64,000 nucleotides of DNA from Gigantopelta aegis. Its lineage: Eukaryota; Mollusca; Gastropoda; Neomphalida; Peltospiridae. The position numbers and the translations under genes were made by a program. Under the pieces are notes generated by a model. It was not told where the DNA came from. It was given only the letters and a program-made list of their open reading frames with translations, and did not search any database. The stretch covers positions 642,670-706,669 of the forward strand of contig NC_054699.1 of assembly GCF_016097555.1 (NCBI RefSeq), written 5' to 3'. Shown one piece after another: positions 1-8,608 of the stretch. Position 1 is the stretch's first letter. Each line of letters starts with the position of its first letter.

Positions 1-181
1 CAAACCTGGATACTGACTACCAGTTACCCAGAAACCATACAACATCTATTCTTTGAGTGTAATAAGGTAAAGAATTTATGGAAATCAGTACAAACCTGGA
101 TACTGACTACCAGTTACCCAGAAACCATACAACATCTATTCTTAGAGTGTAATAAAGTAAAGAATTTATGGGAATCAGTAC
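1..181 (+). mobile_element. LINE 3' coding fragment, upstream of the LTR insertion
   Basis: Frame 1 is open from base 1 and reads ETIQHLFFECNKVKNLW, the C-terminal zinc-binding motif (H-x3-C type) that follows the reverse transcriptase domain in many non-LTR retrotransposons. A 90-bp segment (30 codons) is tandemly duplicated: the run starting at base 1 restarts at base 91. The fragment is interrupted at 181/182 by the LTR element, and its continuation resumes at 5411. The 5' part lies outside the window, so the clade cannot be fixed. Confidence 0.75.
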
Positions 182-1328
182 TGTGATGGAACATGCTCTT
201 AAATTTGTTTTCGCCTGTGGCGATATTAATTGTTTTAGAGGGCCGTGTGCAGTTCCAATATGCACTTAAGTCCAGGTGGGCACTTTGTTACGTAATACCT
301 CCGCGCGACCATGGTCGAGTTGTGCCTAATACACACCCAGCCCAGGTGCGGAGGTCATGTAGCCAGTAGTTACGTAATACCTCCGCGAGTGCGGTTTTTA
401 CAACCGTGGTTTTGGCGACTAGGCGTCAGCAAGTCTGGCTATCTAAGGAAAATTGTCGTCTTGGTCGCTGTGGAAATATCACTTGTAGGTATTCGGTGAC
501 GCGATGTACCCCCAGGCGATACTGGGATTTTATAATAAATAGCTAGGGTTTTAGAGATATCGGGGAGAAACATATTGGACGGCTCCGGGGAACGTTAGTC
601 TGTTTGGACTGGTAAATATATATTTCTGCTCTGTTGTATAACCTTGATGTGATTGATGTGACTTTAAATATTTTAATACTGTATTATACCAATATTATGC
701 AGACGGTGCTGCCGGTAATCTGACGCAGTAAACTGTAGGCTCACTGTCTAAAATTATTAAAGCTTAGCCAGTCATCCTAGAGGACCTAGGTAAACTGTAG
801 GTTATTGTCTTTATTGTGATAGGTACCAGTATTAATTCTGTATTACAAGGTTACTGAATGAGTAGTTAAGGGTTAATTAAAAATTAACCAGTTAGGAATA
901 GAGTTGTAATTCCTTTACCAATTAAGTTCCCCTGGAAGCGTTTCTCAATTATCACACGCGTGTGTGTTGTGTCATGGTGAAGTGATTAGAATATTGTGTA
1001 AACTAGACACCTAGAGATTAACTAATTAAGTGATCAGTTCTGGGTTGTTATTATTTGTTGTTGTTAATTAACTACTGCGGCAGTACATTTGTCAGCGTAG
1101 ATTAATACAGATTCCAAAGTGTATTGTGTTTTTGTTGTGTTTTCTAGTGAACTAAACGTGCTATATTATATATACTTTATATAAGATCTTATCTCTGTTC
1201 ATACCTAGAGACGAGCCACGTGGGTATATACTGCCCGATACAAAGAGATCTAATAGATATACAGTTAGGAGAGATATTTGGATAATCGTGTTTCATTCAG
1301 TTACGGGTATTATAGGATCCCCGTGACA
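182..1328 (+). repeat. 5' LTR of the Gypsy element
   Basis: 1147 bp, starting TGTGATGG and ending CCCGTGACA, repeated at 4277-5405. It contains an AATAAA run near 534 in a TATAATAAAT context that could serve as a TATA-like or polyadenylation signal; this role is inference. The LTR is longer than the internal region of many small Gypsy elements. Confidence 0.92.
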
Positions 1329-1339
1329 GGAGTGAAAAT

Positions 1340-1358
1340 TGGGGCGCTCGTCCCGGAT
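1340..1358 (+). promoter_or_regulatory. Primer-binding-site-like sequence
   Basis: Eleven bases after the 5' LTR the sequence TGGGGCGCTCGTCCCGGAT resembles the tRNA-Pro-type primer binding site used by several LTR elements and retroviruses (TGGGGGCTCGTCCGGGAT), with small differences. The offset from the LTR end is larger than the usual 0-3 bases, so the assignment is tentative. Confidence 0.45.
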
Positions 1359-1419
1359 CTGAAACGGGACAGATAAAGAGAGAGATAGGGATAGAGAATT
1401 CCAGTTAGCAAAATTAAAA

Positions 1420-2385
1420 GTGGAACATGAGTTACAGTTGAATACTGAAGAAGTTAGACGAGAAGCAGGAAATGGGTTTAACATGTCGGAGGCTTATATA
1501 TCAGTGCCTGTATTTGATGACCAGGAGGTAGATATGTTCTTCCAACTTTTTGAACGGGCCGCTAAGCAGCTAAATTGGCCGCAGTCTAAGTGGACATTGT
1601 TAGCCGTGTCTAAGTTTAAGGGGAATGCTAGTGTAGCTTATAATTCAATGAGTGATGAGCGAGCAAGTCAGTACGACCTAGTTAAGGCGGCAGTGTTGAG
1701 GGCGTATGAATTACGACCTGAGGATTATCGTTTACGGTATAGCGAGTTGAGAAAAACGCAGGGTCAGTCTTATAGTGAGTTTGTGGCTAAGAAGGCAGGG
1801 ATGTTTGATAAATGGGTGCTGTCTCATCAGGTAGAGTCATATACCGAGTTACGGGAGTTTTTGATCTTACAGGATATTAAAAATGGATTACCAGTTAGCT
1901 TACGTATTCATTTAGAGGATCGTGATGTCAAAAAGATAGAGGAGGCAGGCATAGTGGTAGATGATTACGTGTTAATACACAAAGCTCAGGCAGTACAGGG
2001 TAGCTCTTTACAACAGGGTGATAAGAAGAAATTTCAGCCAGGTTTTTCCCGGGAAGGTAACTATCGGGGAGAGTCATCTAGTTGGTCAGCTAGTCAGGCA
2101 AGGAATGCACCTGGTGGGCAAACTAAGGATAAGCCTGCATTATCAGCCAATGCACGAACTTTTCGTCCACATTGCAGTTACTGTAAAAAGGATAACCACC
2201 TTGTTGAGGACTGTTTTAAAAGGAAACGCGATAATGCGCAAGTGGTCGGTTTAATGAGGTCAGCTCCGCTAGCGAGAGAGTTAATGGTTAGTCCCATGAC
2301 AGAGAAAGTAAACCCGTATGTGTCCACTGGTATGGTTTGTGATGTGAAACAAGAATTGAGTCCTAAGGCAATATCAGTCTATTGA
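1420..2385 (+). CDS. Gag-like protein of the Gypsy element (fossil)
   Basis: A 321-codon open frame. The first two thirds resemble a retrotransposon gag/SCAN-like capsid region (alpha-helical, with segments such as FKGNASVAYNSM and YDLVKAAVLRAYELRPEDYR). A CCHC zinc knuckle, CSYCKKDNHLVEDC, lies near residues 247-260 and is typical of nucleocapsid RNA binding. The frame may begin before the first Met. It lies directly after the 5' LTR and primer-site region. It is described here as a fossil part of the element. Confidence 0.8.
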   Translation: MEHELQLNTEEVRREAGNGFNMSEAYISVPVFDDQEVDMFFQLFERAAKQLNWPQSKWTLLAVSKFKGNASVAYNSMSDERASQYDLVKAAVLRAYELRPEDYRLRYSELRKTQGQSYSEFVAKKAGMFDKWVLSHQVESYTELREFLILQDIKNGLPVSLRIHLEDRDVKKIEEAGIVVDDYVLIHKAQAVQGSSLQQGDKKKFQPGFSREGNYRGESSSWSASQARNAPGGQTKDKPALSANARTFRPHCSYCKKDNHLVEDCFKRKRDNAQVVGLMRSAPLARELMVSPMTEKVNPYVSTGMVCDVKQELSPKAISVY

Positions 2386-2388
2386 GAT

Positions 2389-4059
2389 ACCGGGTGTAGT
2401 CAGTCGCTGATAACGTCAGAGTGTTTAGCTGGTATTGAGAATTCAGATACAGGACGTAGTTTGTCTTTAATCTCAGTTACTGGAGAAAATATGGTTGTCC
2501 GGTTACATAACGTTTTCTTGTGTTCGAAGTTTGTGACGGGACCAGTCATTATGGGTGTTGTAAAGGACTTGCCTGTTGAAAACATAGGAGTTTTGTTGGG
2601 TAATGATTTGACTAGTCAGTGTTGTCAGCCGAAATGTGACCAATTGTTAATTAAAGACAGCTCTTTACCAATAGAAGAGAGTGAGGTTGATGAGATTAGA
2701 TATCCTGCTATGGCCAGAAGGGTAACACGAGACCCAGAGGATATTTGTGATTTGTCTGATACGTGTGTGATCCATGAAATTGGAGTGGATGAGGTTATCA
2801 GTAAAATGGTAGATAAGTCAACTGAGGAACTAAATGTGGTGGAACCTGTTGACCTCCCGCAGAGGGTAAATGAACCAGTTGTCTTTGATAGAGGGGACTT
2901 ACCTTGTAATAGACAATTGTTAATCCTAGAGCAGGGGGCTGATCCAAATTTGTTGGCAGCTCGCACTACATTGTTCACTGAGGGAGTATTAATGAATAAG
3001 AGAGTTAGAGATAGGAGGTGGCAGGCGACCGAACTAGCTAGGAAGCATCTGAGCTATGCTCAGAGCAAAATAAAATCAGTGTTTGATAGGAAGACTAAGA
3101 GTCGGGAATTTAAACCAGGGGATAAGGTGCTGCTGTACCTTCCCATTAAACGGGGTTCTGTGCAGAACAGGTATTTCGGTCCCTATGTTGTGCACAAACG
3201 GGTTAATGAGACAGGGTATGTGATAAACACTCCTGATAGGGTTAGGAAAAGTAGGTATTGTCACATCAATTTGCTAAGAGGTTATTTTGACAGACTGCCG
3301 ATAGTTCCAGTATTACCTGTCCAAATTGAGAGTCACTCAATTTCCTGTGATGACGTCAAGACTGCAGAGATCAAATTAACCAACAGCCAGATTCTAGCAG
3401 ACTTGATCCCCCAGCAAGCAAAGTTGACTACATTAATACAAGACAATGTTTCCATTTGTCAGGACCTTCCAACGGTTACCAACACCTTAAGCCAGGATGT
3501 GCCCTTGGAACCCAACGCTACACCGATTCGACAGCATGCCTATCGGAGAAAACCTGGAAAACGTGCGACACTGAAAAAGAAGGAAACGAAGTTCCAGTGG
3601 TCAGATGAATGCGAGAAGTCATTCAACCGTCCTAAGCAGATGCTCGCCTCCTCTCCCGTGATGGCAGCCCCAGACTACCGAATGCCTTTCAAGTTGGCTG
3701 TGGATGCCAGTGACGTTGGAGCTGGAGCTGTGCTGTTCCAGGAAGACGAAAATGGACTGGACCATCCTGTAAGTTTCTTCTCCAAAAAGTTTGACAAACA
3801 CCAGGTGAACTATTCCACTATAGAGAAGGAAGCTTTGGCCATGGTACAAGCTCTGAAGCATTTTCAGATCTACGTGAAATCGGCAGTGCATCAAGTGGTT
3901 GTCTTTACGGACCATAATCCGCTTACCTTCATTCACAGAATGAAAGCCACCAACCAGAGAGTTTGGAGATGGAGTCTTCTTCTGCAGGAATTCCCAGTTA
4001 CCATTGAACATATCAAGGGCACATCTAATGTAATCGCTGATGCCCTGTCCCGAAGTTGA
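2389..4059 (+). pseudogene. Pol-derived region of the Gypsy element (fossil)
   Basis: Recognisable parts, in order: a retropepsin-like start with DTGCSQS; an integrase C-terminal module (FKPGDKVLLYLP, then GPYVV and CHINLLRGYF) around 3100-3290; a short reverse-transcriptase N-terminal piece (PIRQHAYR) near 3520; and an RNase H domain (LAVDASDVGAGAVLFQ, FTDHNPLTF, NVIADALSRS) around 3680-4056. Integrase remains lie 5' of RNase H remains, which is not the usual Gypsy order (see findings). The region is broken and incomplete. Confidence 0.8.
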
Positions 4060-4263
4060 ACGTTATGATAATGTGTTGACATTCTTGATTTCTGTTTTGT
4101 TTTTATATATTTTATTGTATACCAGGGACTCAGAGACTCAGTGTGATTACTGGTAGTCACCTTATTACTATGTGTTATAAATGCCCGGATGCGTCGGTTA
4201 ACGCACGTTTCGTTTTAAATGTAGTATATTTCCCTATTCCTAGAGTAGAGGAAATATCCTTTT

Positions 4264-4276
4264 TGAGGTGGGGGTG
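4264..4276 (+). promoter_or_regulatory. Polypurine-tract-like sequence before the 3' LTR
   Basis: The G-rich run ending GAGGTGGGGGTG abuts the TGTGACGG start of the 3' LTR, the position where plus-strand priming occurs in LTR elements. It is interrupted by T residues, so it is an imperfect tract. Confidence 0.45.
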
Positions 4277-5405
4277 TGTGACGGAACATGTTCTTAAATT
4301 TGTTTTCGCCTGTGGCGATATTAATTGTTTTAGAGGGCCGTGTGCAGTTCCAATATGCACTTAAGCCCAGTTGGGCACTTTGTTACGTAATACCTCCGCG
4401 CGACCGTGGTCAAGCTGTGCCTAATACACTCCCAGCCTAGGTGTGGAGGCCATGTGGCCAGTAGTTACGTAATACCTCAACGAGTGCGATTTTTACAGCC
4501 GTGATTTTGGCGACTAGGCGTCAGCAAGTCTGGCCATCTAAGGAAAATTGTCGTCTTGGTCGCTGTGGAAATATCACTTGTAGGTATTCGGTGACGAGAT
4601 GTACCCCCAGGCGATACTGGGATTTTATAATAAATAGCTAGGGTTTTAGAGATATCGGAGAGAAACATATTGGACGGCTCCGGGGAACGTTAGTCCGTTT
4701 GGACTGTTAAATATATATTTCTGCTCTGTTGTATAACCTTGATGTGATTGATGTGACTTTAAATATTTTAGTACTGTATTATACCAATATTATTTAGACG
4801 GTGCTGCCGGTAATCTGACGCAGTAAACTGTAGGCTCACTGTCTAAAATTATTAAAGCTTAGCCAGTCATCCTGTAGGTTATTGTCTTTATTGTGATAGG
4901 TACCAGTATTAATTCTGTATTACAAGGTTACTGAATGAGTAGTTAAGGGTTAATTAAAAATTAACCAGTTAGGAATAGAGTTGTAATTCCTTTACCAATT
5001 AAGTTCCCCTGGAAGCGTTTCTCAATTATCACACGTGTGTGTGTTGTGTCACGGTGAAGTGATTAGAATATTGTGTAAACTAGACACCTAGAGATTAACT
5101 AATTAAGTGATCAGTTCTGGGTTGTTATTATTTGTTGTTGTTAATTAACTACTGCGGCAGTATATTTGTCAGCGTAGGTTAATACAGATTCCAAAGTGTA
5201 TTGTGTTTTTGTTGTGTTTTCTAGTGAACTAAACGTGCTATATTATATATACTTTATATAAGATCTTATCTCTGTTCATACCTAGAGACGAGCCACGCGG
5301 GTATATACTGCCCGATACAGAGAGATCTAATAGATATACAGTCAGGAGATATATTTGGATAATCGTGTTTCATTCAGTTACGGGTATTATAGGATCCCCG
5401 TGACA
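4277..5405 (+). repeat. 3' LTR of the Gypsy element
   Basis: 1129 bp, near-identical to 182-1328, with mostly transition differences by eye. It ends GTGACA, followed immediately by the second copy of the AGTAC target duplication. Confidence 0.92.
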
Positions 5406-5410
5406 AGTAC

Positions 5411-5765
5411 AAACCTGGATACTGACTAATTCAGGAGTTAGAATCAGTACAAACCTGGATACTGACCAAGTCGGGAGTTAGAATCAGTACAAACCTGAAT
5501 ACTGACCAAGTCAGGAGCTAGAATCAGTTTTAATAAAAAATATGATAATGTTTAGTATGATTAATGATGAAAATTATGTCTTTTTAAACTGGCTAATTAT
5601 TAACATAAAATACTACGTGTATGTTACAAAATATCAGAATAAAGCTTTAGAAATCAACGCCGTAATAAGACATGCTTTAGAAAAAATATGAAATACAAAG
5701 ATTTATTCTGTATAAAAGTTGTAATTACGAAACATTTAACAAAGTATGGGCTCCATGGTTTAATC
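5411..5765 (+). mobile_element. LINE 3' end, downstream continuation
   Basis: Resumes with the same CAAACCTGGATACTGAC segment seen at 1 and 91. Three imperfect copies of about 40 bp follow (5407-5527), each ending TTAGAATCAGT. The next frame reads INDENYVFLNWLIINIKYY and then VTKYQNKALEINAVIRHALE, which resembles the last residues of LINE ORF2 proteins (hydrophobic LNxLI...KYYVY). Stop codons after that mark decay. Together with 1-181 this is one LINE split by the Gypsy insertion. Confidence 0.6.
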
Positions 5766-6600
5766 TGTTCGATAATAATTAAGGCTTGCACACAATATAC
5801 TTTAGCATAAATGTTCACATAATGATTGTTTTACTGAATTACCTGTTTTGAGACATGGAAAAACAGGCACTCATGGACAACAATCTTTAACAATAATGGT
5901 GATTTTTCTTCTCTTCTGCAGCACTATTATGTTGCTCTATCTTTTTCTCCTGCTTCCTCTTTTCTTTTGCTCTTTTTGATTTAAAATCCCAGATTAGAAA
6001 AACACTCTGTCGGCATGTATATAAACTTATGCTTTAATGTGTCATGTTATTTTGTCAGATGTATATGTACAGCAGTGCATCAGGGCTCCAACCCTGACAT
6101 TGCTATTGCGATCTGGGCCATAAATAAAACAATTTTAAAAACCTCCCTCTCAACACACACGCGCGCGCGCACGTACGTCCAAGTCATGCGCGAGTGTAAT
6201 ATAATTTTAACGTACCGGTACTGTTTTTTTTTTTTTTCGGACTGCGCTGATATGCATTTCATTGTCTTTTTTCAACTGATTTATAATCGTTATTGTGTGT
6301 ATACCTCTAGTTATAACTTACCAATGTAAACATTGGTGTCGTGACAGAGCGTTTATTAAAAAAGTGCGTTGCGTAATGCTGTTCTGTACACCCATCCCTT
6401 GTAACGCTACATAACGGCTGGACTTACAAACCCATCAACCCTCTCGATTATTTGAATGGCCTTTCAAGAATGAAATTAAAAGAAGAAAACAAAACTTGAT
6501 TGGAAGCCATTTTGTTAAACTGATTAAATCTGCAATCTCGCCTCACTATATTATATCATCATTTACTAATGGAAAATTAATAAACATTTGTTTTTAATAT
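5766..6600. other. No gene seen; AT-rich unique-looking DNA
   Basis: No supported coding frame. It holds a short CA/CG run (6153-6176) and a poly-T run near 6224-6237. Short frames here have no recognisable protein features. Confidence 0.5.
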
Positions 6601-6603
6601 AAG

Positions 6604-6698
6604 GTACCCTGCAGAGTTTTTAATACACGCTACCCTGCAGAGTTTTTAATACACGCTACCCTGCAGAGTTTTTGATACACGCTACCCTGCAGAGTTTC
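6604..6698. repeat. Short tandem repeat, 26 bp x about 4
   Basis: The unit TACCCTGCAGAGTTTTTAAT plus ACACGC repeats four times with one or two changes; each copy carries a PstI-like CTGCAG. Confidence 0.85.
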
Positions 6699-6699
6699 C

Positions 6700-6955
6700 G
6701 TTGGAATAAGTGAGTGAATGTTTAACGACATCTCAGCACAAGCAATACACCGGCTATCTGGTGTGTGTGCAGGAAGTTTACAAGAGGGGCGGGTGGGGGG
6801 TGGTCTCGACTGCGGCGACCGAAGTTTATAGGGGGTGGGGGGTCGAGTCTTCCGGAAAATATTTTGAGAATAAAGAACATTTGATTGAGCAGGGAGGAGT
6901 TTCGACCCCCAAGCCCCCCCCCCTCCCCGCCCCCCGAAGACGCGCATGGCTATTG
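6700..6955. repeat. SINE-like start plus G/C-rich dispersed repeat
   Basis: The segment GAATGTTTAACGACATC (from about 6715) recurs as GAATGTTTAACGACACC at about 29197 and 54361, so it is a dispersed family. The following G-rich then C-rich block (6783-6950) resembles 35793-35950: both contain GAAGTTTATA and TTTCGACC and are bounded by G- and C-runs. No coding function is supported for the overlapping frames. Confidence 0.5.
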
Positions 6956-7703
6956 AGTGTCAAACAAATGTAATACACAATGAATCGATCATCGACATCA
7001 TTATAAACATTCTAAAATTAAGTTAAAAACAGTGTACAGAGCTGTGTAGAAATATGGGTAAGTATATTAAAATTTGAAAGAAAAATCTACATCTTGTAAA
7101 ATTTTAAAATAGGTTCTGGGTGAAACCGAAACGATTCCATCACATTTCGTCTACTAGGTCCAAGATGATTAAACACTTCACCACAATGTAGAGTTTAGGA
7201 TGGAGTCAAAACATTAGAAGCAATTTAATGACTTTTTTTTAAATCTGTAGTCAAATTCACATTTCAGTTGGCCAATCAAAATATAACAAAGCAAACTCTT
7301 TTTAAGCAAATGTATTTGATTTTCAAGTCAGCTTTTTATCAAATTGCATGTAACTATAAAAATGCTCGCTAAATTCCAACATCTGAAAACCTGGTTTTAT
7401 GTGAAGATATGGCGACTAATACATTTTACGTGACACGGATTAGCCATTGCCGCGAACGGATAACGATGAATGTCGCGTCACAACAAGAAAATGATACTGA
7501 TAATATATTCTAAATAGTTAAATAATATAAATACATTTCGAAATACACGATCTTAATATAATAATAGTTAAATCAGCTGTTTACTTTGACTTTAAAAATA
7601 CATAAAGAATACAACATTACAACTGATTAACTGACTAATACATTTCAACATGCAGAATTATAAGACAACAACCAGTTTCCTGTAATAAATAAATAGTAAA
7701 ATA
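6956..7703. other. No gene seen
   Basis: AT-rich sequence without recognisable coding or repeat structure. Confidence 0.4.
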
Positions 7704-7710
7704 CGTAATA

Positions 7711-7898
7711 GATAAATAGATTCCATATATTATATTATAACATAAAAGTATTGTAATGGATAAATAGATTCCATATATTATATTATAACATAAAACTACT
7801 GTAATGGATAAATATATTCCATATATTATATTATAACACAAAACTACTGTAATAGATAAATAGATTCCATATATTATATTATAATATAAAACTACTCA
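7711..7898. repeat. 48-bp tandem repeat x about 4
   Basis: Starts of GATAAATAGATTCC fall at 7711, 7759, 7807 and 7855, exactly 48 bp apart; each unit contains ATATATTATATTATAA. The repeated peptide (YNIIYGIYLSIT) on the minus strand is a by-product of the 48-bp period. Confidence 0.9.
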
Positions 7899-7929
7899 TT
7901 TTAAATATATATTACAAAGCGACACCTCA

Positions 7930-7935
7930 TTTAAT
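7930..7935 (-). terminator. Candidate polyadenylation signal (ATTAAA) of the coiled-coil gene
   Basis: The minus strand reads ATTAAA about 200 bases past the stop codon at 8136. It is the common variant of AATAAA. Another ATTAAA lies nearer (about 8057-8062), so the choice is uncertain. Confidence 0.2.
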
Positions 7936-7959
7936 ACAATACAGTTGAATTAAAAGGTT

Positions 7960-8128
7960 AGTTTCAATCTACACTTTTTCTATTTCTAATATTCGTAATC
8001 AGTTTTAAATCAATTTCTAATATTCCTATTACATTTTAAGATTAGTTTCAAATCGATTTTAATCATCTTGTTACATTTTGAAATCGGTTTCAAATCGATT
8101 TCTAACATCCTTATTACATTTTGGAATC
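7960..8128. repeat. Degenerate tandem repeat in the 3' flank of the coiled-coil gene
   Basis: Three to four diverged units built on CAAATCGATTTCTAACATCC and TTATTACATTTT, with a period near 48-52 bp. They sit directly downstream of the stop codon and probably form part of the 3' UTR. Confidence 0.6.
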
Positions 8129-8135
8129 AACTTGA

Positions 8136-8608
8136 TCAAACTTCGGATTCTAGCGTCAGGTTCACGTCATTGGCTCCATCTGTCTCCCTCTGTTCCGAAG
8201 AGCTGGCCAATGAAAACAGGCCTAATTCGGTTTCGCCCCCCGATTGGTTGGTTTCCGAAAGACTGTTCTCTACAGCGTTGTCGCTTGGAGAAGGTGGATT
8301 AATCGGAGTCAGTTGCACAAAGGTTTTAAGCAATTCCTGGTACACCGACTGCAGGTTTTCTCTTGGAGGCCTCCTGGGTGTTGCCGGAGGTTTAAGACGA
8401 CATTTGTCGCTCGTCGAAGCTTTCTGGCCGAATTGGAAGGAGGCGTGTTTCCGGAGAGCCAGCAGCTCCAGATACATCAATGTTTTCTGCTTGTTCTGAA
8501 GCAGATTCAAATATTGGTTGACGTCTTGTGTGGTTTTCACGGCCAAGTATTTCTTGTACATAATGGGTTCTCTTTTCTTGATGTCCCCCTCTTTTGTTTT
8601 CTCTAAAA
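8136..8608 (-). CDS. Coiled-coil gene, coding exon 3 (last)
   Basis: The acceptor CCCCTCTTCAG lies at 8619-8609. The first two bases, TT, complete a Val codon with the G left by exon 2. It encodes residues 154-309: LEKTKEGDIKKREPIMYKKY, a helical stretch VNQYLNLLQNKQKTLMYLEL, a basic Pro-rich turn KPPATPRRPPRE, a second helix NLQSVYQELLKTFVQL, then an acidic Ser-rich tail. The C-terminus ESEV fits the class I PDZ-ligand pattern (S-x-V); this is inference from the pattern alone. Confidence 0.85.

Larger units (their letters stand above)
182..5405 (+). mobile_element. Ty3/Gypsy LTR retrotransposon fossil, about 5.2 kb
   Basis: Two long terminal repeats (182-1328 and 4277-5405) begin TGTGA and end GTGACA. 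They flank gag- and pol-derived sequence and are bounded by a 5-bp target duplication AGTAC (177-181 and 5406-5410). The element sits inside a LINE 3' end. By eye the two LTRs differ at about 3% of positions plus one short indel, so the insertion is moderately young. The element is broken (about three breaks) and internally reduced compared with full-length Gypsy elements, so it should be non-autonomous. Confidence 0.92.

Noticed and set aside
4143-4364. 73-codon frame near the 3' LTR
   Set aside because: It straddles the LTR boundary and is not conserved as a protein; it is part of the fossil element's non-coding sequence.
8068-8606. Plus-strand frames of 120-143 codons
   Set aside because: They are antisense to exon 3 of the coiled-coil gene.
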